64,000 bases of DNA from Schaalia canis (GCF_003858455.1 NZ_RQZF01000001.1:62001-126000); one strand, 5' to 3'. Counted from the first letter of the stretch, positions 49,450 to 58,509 are shown. Notes: generated from the letters alone by a model not told the origin. A program made the numbers and translations.

Positions 49450-49782
49450 TCACGCCTTGAAGATGAGACGGCGAATAGAGGCCGTGTTTGAGAAGATACG
49501 AATACCCAAGACAACCACAACTGCTGTTGTCATTGCAGAGCCGACTCCGAGCTGCGTTCCCAGGAATACTAAAAGACATGCGATAACGACATTCCAGAAA
49601 AAGGACATAATGAAGACTCTGTCGGAGAAGACATCCTCAAGCCAAGCACGAGCTGCGCCAAAGAGAGCATCGAGTCCTGCCACCACTGCGACGGGTAAGA
49701 AAGGCTGCATCCACACGGGGATAGTGGGGTCAAGCAGGATGCCTGCGACAATGCCGGCGATGAGGCCAAGAACTGCGATCAT
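49450..49782 (-). CDS. sbp: Small basic protein (DUF1290 family, Sbp)
   Basis: A 110-residue membrane protein with three predicted helices and the family sequence MIAVLGLIAGIVAGILLDPT at the start and VAVVAGLDALFGAARAWLED in the middle. In Bacillus the sbp gene neighbours ftsA-ftsZ; here it sits between two DUF881 genes. It overlaps the upstream DUF881 gene by 1 nt. The conserved trio suggests a shared cell-envelope or division role, which is inference. Confidence 0.88.
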   Translation of the reverse strand: MIAVLGLIAGIVAGILLDPTIPVWMQPFLPVAVVAGLDALFGAARAWLEDVFSDRVFIMSFFWNVVIACLLVFLGTQLGVGSAMTTAVVVVLGIRIFSNTASIRRLIFKA

Positions 49783-50630
49783 CAGTGACTCCTCAACTCG
49801 TTGACAGGGGTGGTGTGGCGAAGTGGGCGGGCATCGCGCCCTTCCATAGTGAGTTCTTCAACCGACTGAGTAACAATCTGAATGCCTTGCAAGGACTCGA
49901 CACTCGATAGGTAGTCTCCGCTTGCGCCGCGAACAAGTGATACTGAAAGCTCGGTTGGATCTCCAATAGCCTCAACAATATACGGCGCATGCACAGGTTT
50001 GACATTGACAAGGACTGATGAGCCCGCAGTACGGATAAAAGAGCCCGGTCCAAGGCGAATGCCATTAATGCTCATTGCCTCAGCTCCCGCTGACCACAGG
50101 GCATTGACGACCATTCGCAGGTCATGGTCACGCACTTTGCCTGTACTTCGCGGGCTTGAGGTTTCAATGGCGGTTTGGGGCGCGTCATTGAGAGTGACGC
50201 GTAGGCCTTTACCGTGCACCGTTTTCTGCGCGGTTGCAAGGGCGGTGCCATCTGGCAGTTCATCACTGCCCGGCGTTAAGCTTTGGGTTTCGGCAGAGAT
50301 CTTGGCGTTGATCTGCTCGTTTTCTTTATCAAGTGTATTGACAATTTCTGTGCGTTCGTGCACCTGAGTCAACAGACTCGCCTCGATGTCGAATCGTGTG
50401 GGGGCGCGCAGATTCTTTACCGCCGTCATGGAGACGAACCCTAAGGCAACAGCAAGAATAACGACGAGCACTTTTTGAGCAGCGGTCATTGAACTCTTAG
50501 CAGCACCGTAGGAGTGGTAGCCCGCATCAAGAGGGTTGAAAAGAATCTGCGTGAGCAACGACATTGAGGCGGCCGGATCACGCTGAGGCCTCATCGGCTC
50601 TTGCTGGCCATCAGGGATCGTTGCGTTCAT
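49782..50630 (-). CDS. DUF881 family protein
   Basis: A 282-residue paralogue of the DUF881 gene downstream: N-terminal cytoplasmic part, one membrane helix at about 50-68 (KVLVVILAVALGFVSMTAV), a coiled coil and the DUF881 domain GKGLRVTLNDAP through SINGIRLGPGSFIRTAG. First gene of the DUF881-DUF1290-DUF881 set. The start overlaps the pepN stop in an ATGA, so the set is transcribed with pepN. Role unknown. Confidence 0.86.
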   Translation of the reverse strand: MNATIPDGQQEPMRPQRDPAASMSLLTQILFNPLDAGYHSYGAAKSSMTAAQKVLVVILAVALGFVSMTAVKNLRAPTRFDIEASLLTQVHERTEIVNTLDKENEQINAKISAETQSLTPGSDELPDGTALATAQKTVHGKGLRVTLNDAPQTAIETSSPRSTGKVRDHDLRMVVNALWSAGAEAMSINGIRLGPGSFIRTAGSSVLVNVKPVHAPYIVEAIGDPTELSVSLVRGASGDYLSSVESLQGIQIVTQSVEELTMEGRDARPLRHTTPVNELRSH

Positions 50631-53254
50631 AACGTCGTCTCTTGGACTCTCAGTGCGCGCTTGACGTCATCAATGTGTTCAACGATAAGACGCTTCAGGG
50701 CATCGGGGGCGTTGGTGTGCTGGTTAAGCCATTGCTTAGCTGCTGCGAGGAGGTCATGTGAACGTGCACTGTTCTCGCAGTCAATGGCGCGCGGGAAAGC
50801 TCCATGAACGAAACGTATTCCCATACCGATGGAGTGGGAGTCCCAGAAAGTATCGAGGACGGAGAAGAAAGCATCGGTGAGTTCATCGCCTTCCCATTGC
50901 GATGCGGCGAGCCCGTCAAGGCTGGCACTGAGATGCTCGTTTGAAAGGTTTCCTTCCACGACGTGATGCCATGTTGCACGCCTGTTTTCTGCGTCAGGAA
51001 GGGCACTGACGGCACGGCGATGGTGCACTTCTGCTTCACCGGTGTGCTGGGCGTCAAGCCAGGAGTCAAGGGCGTCACGTGAGGTGAGGCCCCTGGTTGC
51101 GAGTGCGAGTCGCGCCGCCCATTCAAGATCGCTGCTCGCTGGGACAAGAGTCGACTGTCCTTCGGCGATGGCCTGAACCTCATCGAGAATGTCGTTTTTC
51201 TCGGCTGGTAATCCCTGGAAAGCCGTAAGGAGTGTATGAGCCCAGGGGCGGGCTTTGTCCTGGCTGATTGAGCCCTTAAGTACCTCAAGGCAACGTGAGG
51301 CCACGGAGTATCGAAGATCAGCTCGTTGGGAGGCCGGGAGGAATGATGAGATGGCGGTTGACACGGTGTGAAGGAGTCGAACGAGGACGGCCTCTTCGCT
51401 TTCGTGCGGGGCATGGGCGAGAACAGCTTCTACATAGCGTCTCGGATGGAGGAGTCCATCTCGCACCGCCATCCACAGGGAGGACCAGACGACGGCGCGG
51501 GTGAGCGGCTGGGAGCATGTGCCAAGAGCGTTCAGCGCAGTGGTGGTTGAGTGTTCGTCGAGACGTGCCACCGCGTAGGTCAAATCATCGTCGTTGACAA
51601 CGACAAGATCGCATTCTGCGATTGCTCCTGGGCGGTCTAAGATGCCCTCAACGTCGATGGGGGCGACTCGTCCCTCGATACGCACGGGGAAACGGTGGGT
51701 GCAGACCAGTGTGTTTTCTCCTGAGGGCTGTTCGCGGAGAGCCCAGGTCGACACGATGAGTTCGTGTGGACGGAGCACGCACTCTGCACCCGGTGTGGAA
51801 CCTTGAGTTAATGCGAAGGAGCGAACTTCACCATTGGGGCCTTCTTCCCAGGTTGCAGCCAACGCTGATGGTCCGGTGGTATGCAACCACAGGCGTTCCC
51901 AATCACTCAGATCTTCGCCGGATTCAGCGCCGAGCGCTTCAAGGAGGTCATGCAGGGTGGTTGCGCCGAAGGCATGTGTGCGAAAGTAACGTGTTGCGGC
52001 TGAGAAAAAGACATCTCGTCCGACCCAAGCGACGAGCTGTTTAAGAACGGAGGCCCCCTTGGCGTAGGTAATGCCATCAAAGTTGTTCTTCGCAGCATCG
52101 ACGTCGGGTATATCGGCGGCGATGGGGTGGGTTGTTGGGTAGAGGTCTTGTTGGTACGCCCAGGCTTTTCGTGCGATCGCGAAGGCTGCCCACTCCCCCA
52201 CATAGGGCGTTGCTTCGGCGGCAGCCATTGTGCCTTGATTGTCAGCGAAGGATTCTTTCAGCCATAAGTCGTCCCACCAACGAGGAGTGACAAGATCACC
52301 GAACCACATGTGGCACATTTCGTGCAAGATAACGTTCGCGCGTTTCTGGCGGTCAGCGAATGTGGGGGTGTCGCGCGAGAGAAAACTTTCCGTAAAGGTT
52401 ACGCAGCCCGGATTCTCCATAGCACCGAGGTTGTACTCCGGTACGAAAATCTGATCGTAGGTTCCCCACGGATAGGCCACCGCGTAGTTCTGATGGAAGT
52501 AGTCCAATCCGTTGCGAGTTACGGAGAGGATGTCTTTAGCGTCCATGTACTGCGCGAGTGCTTGTCGGCACAGGAGACGTAGAGGGATGGCTAAGCCCGC
52601 AGCATCGGGGCACCGTGAGACAAGCTCCGTCGAGGGAGTCCATGTTCCACCGTCAACGACGCTCCATTGCCCGGCGACGATGGCCGTGATGTAGCTTGAC
52701 AGCGGCGGAGTTGAAGAGAAGGTGTGGTAGTCGCCTCCAGAGGAGGACGGTAAAGACTCAAGGAGCGCACCGTTCGAGGTGACAACCCATCCTGAGGGGG
52801 CGGTGATGTGGAAGGTCCACACTGCCTTCATATCGGGCTGGTCAAAGCAGGGCCAGGCGCGGTGAGCATCGTTGGGCTCAAACTGGGTGTAGAGGTAGAC
52901 GCGCCCATCCTCAGGATCGTGGTAGCGGTGCAAGCCCTCGCCCGAGCGAGAAAAGAGGCAGCGTGCGTTCACCTCAACGGACAGTTCCTCATTTTGGGGA
53001 AGGTCCGTGAGGTCAAGACGTGCACCATCATGACGGAAGGCGTGAGGCTCACCATTGACGGTGACGCCAAGGACGTGTCCCTTCACGTCGATGAAGGTAG
53101 TGCCAGAAGAGCTGGAGAAAACACATGTGGAGGTAACGGCGTAGTCATTGACCTGTGGATCTGCTGCTGCAGAAAGATCGACGTGAACATCCATTGTTGT
53201 CAACGTGATATCGGCAGAACGGATCAGTGCGTCATGGCGTGTCAATGAGTACAT
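50627..53254 (-). CDS. pepN: Aminopeptidase N (M1 family)
   Basis: Zinc metallopeptidase that removes N-terminal residues from peptides. The 875-residue protein has the M1 exopeptidase motif GAMENPGCVTF and the zinc motif HEMCHMWFGD followed 18 residues on by the Glu ligand in LKESFADN. The catalytic Tyr region is ITYAKGASVLKQL. The C-terminal ERAP1-like helical domain spans about 520-860. ATG is 6 nt downstream of TAGAAT (minus strand), suggesting a leaderless transcript. It heads the operon that runs to ftsR or beyond. Confidence 0.95.
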   Translation of the reverse strand: MYSLTRHDALIRSADITLTTMDVHVDLSAAADPQVNDYAVTSTCVFSSSSGTTFIDVKGHVLGVTVNGEPHAFRHDGARLDLTDLPQNEELSVEVNARCLFSRSGEGLHRYHDPEDGRVYLYTQFEPNDAHRAWPCFDQPDMKAVWTFHITAPSGWVVTSNGALLESLPSSSGGDYHTFSSTPPLSSYITAIVAGQWSVVDGGTWTPSTELVSRCPDAAGLAIPLRLLCRQALAQYMDAKDILSVTRNGLDYFHQNYAVAYPWGTYDQIFVPEYNLGAMENPGCVTFTESFLSRDTPTFADRQKRANVILHEMCHMWFGDLVTPRWWDDLWLKESFADNQGTMAAAEATPYVGEWAAFAIARKAWAYQQDLYPTTHPIAADIPDVDAAKNNFDGITYAKGASVLKQLVAWVGRDVFFSAATRYFRTHAFGATTLHDLLEALGAESGEDLSDWERLWLHTTGPSALAATWEEGPNGEVRSFALTQGSTPGAECVLRPHELIVSTWALREQPSGENTLVCTHRFPVRIEGRVAPIDVEGILDRPGAIAECDLVVVNDDDLTYAVARLDEHSTTTALNALGTCSQPLTRAVVWSSLWMAVRDGLLHPRRYVEAVLAHAPHESEEAVLVRLLHTVSTAISSFLPASQRADLRYSVASRCLEVLKGSISQDKARPWAHTLLTAFQGLPAEKNDILDEVQAIAEGQSTLVPASSDLEWAARLALATRGLTSRDALDSWLDAQHTGEAEVHHRRAVSALPDAENRRATWHHVVEGNLSNEHLSASLDGLAASQWEGDELTDAFFSVLDTFWDSHSIGMGIRFVHGAFPRAIDCENSARSHDLLAAAKQWLNQHTNAPDALKRLIVEHIDDVKRALRVQETTL

Positions 53255-53270
53255 GTCTTAATTCTAAGAC
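53255..53270 (-). promoter_or_regulatory. pepN -10 region within an inverted repeat
   Basis: GTCTTA (53255-53260) and TAAGAC (53265-53270) flank ATTC. On the minus strand this gives TAGAAT, 6 nt before the pepN ATG. A regulator binding the palindrome would cover the -10 box. The palindrome is exact but short. Confidence 0.45.
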
Positions 53271-53428
53271 CCCTTTGAGGAGCTGCCCGGGGGAAAGCGC
53301 TGAAGAGTGTCGGAGCGTTTCAGTGCTCTCTGCGTGAGTGACGGTGCCACTGTGAAAACGAGGGGAAGGGATGATTCCACACTCCGTTATTCTTCATGCG
53401 TGGCCTGCGCGCACTACAGTAGAGGCTC

Positions 53429-55006
53429 ATGAGTTCTGTTTTGGATATTCGTCCCACGGTTGACACTCTCTCCTTCGCTGAATCTATGGAGGGTATCGAC
53501 GTCCTACGGTGGATTGACGCTACAGGAGCGCCCGAATTTTCAGCCTCGCAGACGCAGGTCAGGGGTGTGACGGTATCCAGCAATGACCTTGAAGAGGGAT
53601 GGATTTTTATTGCGATCCCTGGCCTGGTGAAGCACGGTGTCCGTTTTGCCGCTGCCGCAGAACGCAAGGGCGCTGCCGCTATCGTCACTGACGAGGCAGG
53701 TGCCGCTGAACTTCAGCAAATGGGCGTGACACTGCCGGTGGCGGTTATTGCCAATCCGCGCGAGGCTGCCGCGCAAATCTCAGCCCGTGTCTATAACTTC
53801 CCTGCCAGCAGGCTGTCTACGATGGCCATTATCGGAACGAATGGTAAGACGACGACCTCGTATCTGATGCGTGCAGCACTTCAATGCCGCTACCCCGATC
53901 CTGCCCTCTGCGGTACCGTCGAGAGCCGCATCGGTGACCTGAGATTTGTGTCAGACCAGACCACCGCTGAAGCCCCCGTCGTTGAGCGTTTGCTTGCTCT
54001 GGCCGAGCAGAAAGGTTTGGGAGCAGCCGTCGTCGAAACCTCAGCTCATGCACTGAGCCTCAACCGCGTCGATGGCATCATTTTTGACGTCGTCGGTTTC
54101 ACCAACCTACAGCACGATCACCTTGACTACTACGGCACAATGGAGAACTACTTCGAGGCAAAGAAACTCCTGTTTACGCCCGAACATGCCGCGCGTGGTG
54201 TTGTATGCGTTGATGACGAGTGGGGCCAGCGCCTGGCCAGCGAAGCCACTATCCCTGTTGCCACAGTTTCAGCGTTGACTGATACGCCGGCCGAATGGAC
54301 CGTCCGTGACATTCACCCTGATAAAGAGACTTCGCGCACGGTCTTTACCCTTGTTGATCCTGAAGGCAAGGGTCACCGCGTAGCGATGCCGATTCTTGGC
54401 GAGGTCAACGTTCAAAATACGGCGTTGGCGATTGTCTGCGGTGTTCAGGCCGGATTTGGTCTTGACGAGGTCATCGCAGCCATCGAAGCTGCCGAGCAGA
54501 TCCCCGGTCGCATGGAGAAGGTGAATCCCGAGCCCGGTAATCAACCTCTTGTTGTTGTTGATTATGCTCATACGCCAGAGGGGCTGGAATGGACCCTCAA
54601 GTCCACTCGTGAACTCACCAAGGGGCGTTTAGTTCTTGTCTTTGGTACTGACGGTGACCGCGACGCTACTAAACGTGAATATCTTGCCGAACTGGCGGCC
54701 CAGCACGCAGACATCCTATGGGTCACTGATGAGAATCCTCGCACGGAGGATCCTCAGTCCATTCGTGATTACCTCTTGCGGGGTATTGCTCGCGTTCGCC
54801 CTGACATGCATGATGTGATTGAGATCAAGACAAGCCGTCGCGACGCTGTTCGCAAGGCTATCCTCGCAGCAGAAGCCGGTGACACAATCCTCATCACTGG
54901 TAAGGGGTCGGAGTGGTATCAAGACATTGACGGTATCAAGCATGAATACAACGATGTGCCCGTCAGCCGTGAGGTGCTTGCCCAAGACATCCGAGCCTCC
55001 CTCTAG
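53429..55006 (+). CDS. murE: Mur ligase, MurE-type (UDP-MurNAc-tripeptide synthetase)
   Basis: Adds the third amino acid to UDP-MurNAc-Ala-Glu. The 525-residue protein has the N-terminal UDP-binding domain, GTNGKTTTSYL ATP motif at about 136-146, FTNLQHDHLDYYGTMENY and DYAHTPEGLEW. The substrate-defining segment is TDENPRTEDP (E435 N P R), where DAP enzymes usually have DNPR. It stands alone, outside the dcw cluster, so a second copy may exist elsewhere. TACAGT is 8 nt before the ATG. The amino acid added (Lys, Orn or DAP) is not settled. Confidence 0.88.
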   Translation: MSSVLDIRPTVDTLSFAESMEGIDVLRWIDATGAPEFSASQTQVRGVTVSSNDLEEGWIFIAIPGLVKHGVRFAAAAERKGAAAIVTDEAGAAELQQMGVTLPVAVIANPREAAAQISARVYNFPASRLSTMAIIGTNGKTTTSYLMRAALQCRYPDPALCGTVESRIGDLRFVSDQTTAEAPVVERLLALAEQKGLGAAVVETSAHALSLNRVDGIIFDVVGFTNLQHDHLDYYGTMENYFEAKKLLFTPEHAARGVVCVDDEWGQRLASEATIPVATVSALTDTPAEWTVRDIHPDKETSRTVFTLVDPEGKGHRVAMPILGEVNVQNTALAIVCGVQAGFGLDEVIAAIEAAEQIPGRMEKVNPEPGNQPLVVVDYAHTPEGLEWTLKSTRELTKGRLVLVFGTDGDRDATKREYLAELAAQHADILWVTDENPRTEDPQSIRDYLLRGIARVRPDMHDVIEIKTSRRDAVRKAILAAEAGDTILITGKGSEWYQDIDGIKHEYNDVPVSREVLAQDIRASL

Positions 55007-55151
55007 AGCCCTTCTGAAGAATTCAATTATCCTCACTCCCCCACACGATCGACCCCACTGACCCCACAGGGCTGGTGTCGTGTTGCCATAAGGGCGTTGC
55101 CGTGGATCTTCGTAGTAACACCCTCAATCGGGGCTGGCACCTGCTTTCCCG

Positions 55152-55157
55152 TAGAAT
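55152..55157 (+). promoter_or_regulatory. -10 element of a leaderless der transcript
   Basis: TAGAAT ends 7 nt before the GTG at 55165. Transcription would start at or next to that GTG. No clear -35. It also fixes the der start, as no Shine-Dalgarno precedes it. Confidence 0.55.
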
Positions 55158-55164
55158 AAAGGGC

Positions 55165-56643
55165 GTGAATGACAACTTTTATGCTGATGGCCTCTCTGAG
55201 GACGAGATTGAACTTCAGATGCGCTCCATGCGCGCGAGCCTGGATCAGTTCGAGCTTGATGATGAAGATCTTGCCCTTCTTGACGAGGAATACGAGTTTG
55301 ATGAAGTAGAGGAGGTCCGCCCGGGCCTACCCGTACTCGCCGTCGTGGGGCGACCCAACGTCGGAAAGTCAACTCTGGTGAACCGTATTTTGGGCCGTCG
55401 CGAAGCAGTTGTCCAAGACACACCTGGGGTGACTCGTGACCGCGTCTCCTACCAAGCAGAATGGGCAGGCCGTGACTTTACCCTTGTCGATACCGGCGGT
55501 TGGGAAGTTGATGTCGAAGGACTGGACCGCTCCGTTGCAGAACAGGCAGAGGTTGCCGTTGACCTCGCCGACGCTGTCGTCCTCGTCGTTGATGCCAATG
55601 TTGGCGTGACCGCCACGGACGAGCGTGTCGTGGAAATGCTGCGCCGCAAGGGCAAGCCCATTGTCCTCGCCGCCAATAAGGTCGATTCAGCGATGCAAGA
55701 ATCCGATGCCGCCTACCTGTGGTCCCTCGGCATCGGCGAACCTTTCCCCATCTCTGCACTTCATGGACGCGGCACCGGTGATCTGCTTGATGCCATTATG
55801 GAGGTGCTCCCTGAAGAATCGGCTGTCGCCACGGCAATGCCTGTTGGTGGCCCCCGTAGGGTCGCTCTTGTTGGTCGGCCGAATGTTGGCAAGTCCTCCC
55901 TTCTTAACGCTCTGGCTGGCTCCTCCCGAGTTGTCGTTAATGAGCTGGCGGGCACCACACGCGATCCCGTTGATGAACTTATCGAACTGGATGATCGTGA
56001 ATGGTGGTTTGTCGACACCGCTGGTATCCGTCGCAAGATGCACCGCACCACGGGTGCCGACTACTACGCCTCGATTCGTACACAGGCAGCCATTGAGAAG
56101 GCAGAGGTTGCCCTCGTCCTCTTTGATGCCTCAGAGCCTTTGACTGAGCAGGATATTCGCGTCGTCCAGCAGGTCGTGGATGCGGGGCGTGCCCTTGTGA
56201 TCGTCAATAACAAGTGGGACCTTGTTGATGAGGAACGCCAGCAATTCCTGCGCGCTGAACTTGAACGTGAACTCGTCCAGATCCCCTGGGCACAACGCAT
56301 CAATCTTTCAGCTAAGACCACCTGGCACACCAACCGCATTGCGCGTGCACTGGATGCCGCTCTGGAGGGGTGGGAAACCCGCATCCCCACGGGCAAACTT
56401 AATGCTTTCCTCGGTCAGCTTGTCGCCGCACACCCCCACCCGGTCCGCGGCGGTAAACAGCCGCGTATTCTCTTTGCTACGCAGGTTGGTTCCAAGCCAC
56501 CGCGTTTTGTCCTCTTCACCACCGGATTCCTTGATCCGGCTTACCGCCGTTTTATTGAGCGACGACTACGTGAGGACTTCGGTTTCGTTGGGACGCCAAT
56601 TCAGTTGTCGGTTCGAGTCCGCGAAAAGCGTAAGAAGCGCTGA
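55165..56643 (+). CDS. der: Ribosome assembly GTPase Der (EngA)
   Basis: Tandem-GTPase needed for 50S maturation. From the chosen GTG the protein has 492 residues: an acidic N-terminal extension of about 55, G domain 1 ([27 protein letters not shown]), G domain 2 ([27 protein letters not shown]) and the C-terminal KH-like domain ending KRKKR. The 30 residues that could be read upstream (from 55075) lie before the TAGAAT box and look non-coding. In mycobacteria der follows cmk; here it is 3 kb away on the other strand. Confidence 0.95.
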   Translation: MNDNFYADGLSEDEIELQMRSMRASLDQFELDDEDLALLDEEYEFDEVEEVRPGLPVLAVVGRPNVGKSTLVNRILGRREAVVQDTPGVTRDRVSYQAEWAGRDFTLVDTGGWEVDVEGLDRSVAEQAEVAVDLADAVVLVVDANVGVTATDERVVEMLRRKGKPIVLAANKVDSAMQESDAAYLWSLGIGEPFPISALHGRGTGDLLDAIMEVLPEESAVATAMPVGGPRRVALVGRPNVGKSSLLNALAGSSRVVVNELAGTTRDPVDELIELDDREWWFVDTAGIRRKMHRTTGADYYASIRTQAAIEKAEVALVLFDASEPLTEQDIRVVQQVVDAGRALVIVNNKWDLVDEERQQFLRAELERELVQIPWAQRINLSAKTTWHTNRIARALDAALEGWETRIPTGKLNAFLGQLVAAHPHPVRGGKQPRILFATQVGSKPPRFVLFTTGFLDPAYRRFIERRLREDFGFVGTPIQLSVRVREKRKKR

Positions 56644-57116
56644 GGCGCCCTGTCGTCCTCAACGTCACTGGCGAGGTGTGCCGCTCCCGCTGGCAATGCC
56701 ATCACCGGCGAGCCCTGCCTACGCCGACTGCGCTGCGAACTGCGGGGCTCTGCCCCTAGGCTTTGACCGGCGAGGCTCCGTCTGCGTCGAGTGCGCTGCG
56801 ACTGGCGAGGTGAGCCGCTTGTGCGCCGACTGGCTACACCGCGACCGGCGAGGTGAGCCGCTCCTACACCGCGACCGGCGAGGTGAGCCGCTCCTACACC
56901 GCGACCGGCGAGGCGAGCCGCTTGTGCCCATGAGCCTGCGCTTCGCTTCGGCTCATATGCCCAACCGCGCCGCAAGCGGCTCACCTCACCAGCCTCTTCT
57001 GTTGCTGGTTCTTCTGTCTCAGCGCTTGACGACTTGCTGCACTCGTTTTCTACCTGAGAGGGGTCAGCCCAGCGCACTTGGCAGGGAGCTTCGAGGGGAC
57101 TGGTGCAGCCGAGCTG
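56644..57116. other. Repeat-rich intergenic region after der, no convincing gene
   Basis: A stretch of about 470 bp without a plausible gene. It is built from diverged copies of a GACCGGCGAGG/GGTGAGCCGCT unit, three of them exact tandem repeats (separate entry). There is an inverted partner AAGCGGCTCACCTC at 56974-56987 and a hairpin ATGAGCC...GGCTCAT at 56930-56957. Long open frames over it on both strands are arginine- or alanine/glycine-rich repeats caused by the DNA repeats, and one also runs out of der. I see no rRNA, tRNA or IS structure. Confidence 0.7.
56835..56924 (+). repeat. Three 30-bp tandem repeats
   Basis: Units at 56835-56864, 56865-56894 and 56895-56924, each reading TACACCGCGACCGGCGAGGT followed by GAGCCGCTCC; the third differs at three positions. 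A more diverged unit lies at 56792-56821. The unit is a multiple of three but carries no convincing coding signal. The region may be an intergenic repeat family or a protein-binding array. Confidence 0.85.
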
Positions 57117-57145
57117 TTGAATGCTGACACAGTGCGGTATAGGGT
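57117..57145 (+). promoter_or_regulatory. Promoter of the TfoX-like gene
   Basis: TTGAAT (57117-57122), a 17-bp spacer and TAGGGT (57140-57145), 6 nt before the ATG at 57152. The short distance suggests a leaderless mRNA. It is the best -35/-10 pair I saw. Confidence 0.6.
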
Positions 57146-57151
57146 GCCGAT

Positions 57152-57478
57152 ATGGCTTCTTCGGTCGAATTCATTGAGTTTGTGTGTGAACAGCTTGAGG
57201 GGACTGGTGCTGTCCGATATCGCAAGATGTTCGGGGAGTATATGGTCTACGTCAATGATCGCCCCGTCGTTCTTGTCTGCGATGATGTTGCCTACGTTGC
57301 CATACATGACGAGCTTAAGGAATTGCTCTCAGAGGCACCTACTGGCGTCGCCTACCCCGGTGCGAAGGAACGTTACATTCTTGATGTTGATAACCGTGAA
57401 CTCGCCCATGAGGTGATCACTATTCTGTTGCCGCTAACGCCTCTTCCTCAGAAGAAAGCAAAGAAGAAGACCAGCTAA
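57152..57478 (+). CDS. TfoX N-terminal domain protein
   Basis: A 108-residue protein matching the TfoX_N fold: SSVEFIEFVCEQLEGTGAV, RKMFGEYMVYVNDRPVVLVCDDVAYV and the closing segment AYPGAKERYILDVD. It has only this domain and a Lys-rich tail (QKKAKKKTS); the second TfoX domain of the proteobacterial competence regulator is absent. Single-domain forms are widespread in Gram-positive genomes and of unknown function, so no link to competence should be assumed. It converges with the methyltransferase gene. Confidence 0.85.
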   Translation: MASSVEFIEFVCEQLEGTGAVRYRKMFGEYMVYVNDRPVVLVCDDVAYVAIHDELKELLSEAPTGVAYPGAKERYILDVDNRELAHEVITILLPLTPLPQKKAKKKTS

Positions 57479-57494
57479 CGAGCAAGTGATTCTG

Positions 57495-58352
57495 TCAGTG
57501 GAGCGGCTTGTGCGCACTCAGAGTGAAGGTCAAAGGGATCTTGGGTGAGCCCTCAGGCGGAGCGTATTGCGCATTGCTGATCTTCACGCTAGCCTGACCA
57601 AAACGCGGCCACATCGCGTATTCATGCTCCTCGAAAGAATCGATGACTAAACCGGCATTGATGAGAGCCATCATGATGTCCTGCAGCGGGTGATTCCACC
57701 AATGACTTCGTTGATGAACGATTTCCGGTGCCCCATCAGGCGTATCCGTGTAGCTGGCCGCCTCATCCTCTGACAGAACTCCTGTGTTGAAATAGTCGTA
57801 TCCGACGCGTAGGCCATCGGCGGGCTCATCGGCCAACATGAGGGAGGTGGGGTGATCCTCTCGGATAAAGAAACGCGCACCAGGGCGCATGAGCCCAGCG
57901 ACGACTTGGCCCCACTGCGCAAGGTCAGGGAGCCATCCGAGGGCGCCAATGCCGGTATACACCAAATCGAAACGGTCCCCGTCACTATGCGCCCCAAGAG
58001 CATCAACAGCGTCGTAGACGTTTGCCTTCACGAACTCCACCTGCGCTCCGGCGCGATGCGCAATGTCTGCTCCTAGACGCAGCGACTCGCCTGAAAGGTC
58101 AAGGCCGACAACACGCCGAGCGCCTAAACGATCAAAACAGAGAGTATCCGTCCCGAGATGGCACTGTAGGTGAACAATATCTTTCCCCGTCAAGTCACCT
58201 AAACGTTCTCGATCAATCGCGACACAGGCCTCAATGTGTGTGCGCTCTGAAATAAGCGTTTCAACATCGTACATCTCAGAGAGAACATGCACCTTCGCAC
58301 GATCATCCCAATTTGCCTCATTGTCAAGGAAATAATGCTCGTATTGTGTCAT
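57495..58352 (-). CDS. Class I SAM-dependent methyltransferase, substrate unknown
   Basis: A 285-residue protein with motif I HLQCHLGTDTLCFDRLGARRVVGLDLSGESL, motif II DLVYTGIGALGWLPDLAQW and the post-motif helix GLMRPGARFFIRED. Motif I has HLQCHLGTD where DLGCGxG is usual, a variant known in the Methyltransf_25/UbiE-like group. The start is ambiguous: ATG at 58352, or GTG at 58355, 7 nt after TATGGT on the minus strand (possible leaderless start). Function not assigned. Confidence 0.8.
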   Translation of the reverse strand: MTQYEHYFLDNEANWDDRAKVHVLSEMYDVETLISERTHIEACVAIDRERLGDLTGKDIVHLQCHLGTDTLCFDRLGARRVVGLDLSGESLRLGADIAHRAGAQVEFVKANVYDAVDALGAHSDGDRFDLVYTGIGALGWLPDLAQWGQVVAGLMRPGARFFIREDHPTSLMLADEPADGLRVGYDYFNTGVLSEDEAASYTDTPDGAPEIVHQRSHWWNHPLQDIMMALINAGLVIDSFEEHEYAMWPRFGQASVKISNAQYAPPEGSPKIPLTFTLSAHKPLH

Positions 58353-58471
58353 CACGGTAAAAACCATAACACACGGAATAATGCGGAATTCTCACCAATG
58401 AAGGTGGGTGACGCTGTCTCAATGGTGCACCATCGTGAACTGAGAATGACTTCCTGTGCTGGCAATAACAA

Positions 58472-58509
58472 AAGGTCGGGCGCTCACCATACGGTGAGCG
58501 CCCGACCTT
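58472..58509 (-). terminator. Rho-independent terminator after the FMN reductase gene
   Basis: A 17-bp perfect stem (58472-58488 with 58493-58509, AAGGTCGGGCGCTCACC) and an ATAC loop. On the minus strand it is followed by TTTTGTTATT, so it terminates the minus-strand gene that ends at 58548. The arm is unusually long. Confidence 0.88.

Noticed and set aside
56835-56924. CRISPR array
   Set aside because: The 30-bp repeats are directly adjacent with no spacers and no cas genes are in the window.
56601-57077. Minus-strand frame over the repeat block
   Set aside because: Repeats of GRGVGAAHLA come from the tandem DNA repeats; no start context.
56222-57127. Long open frame across the end of der and the repeat block
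   Set aside because: Its first part is an alternative frame of der, and the rest is an arginine-rich repeat peptide created by the 30-bp DNA repeats. No RBS or homology.
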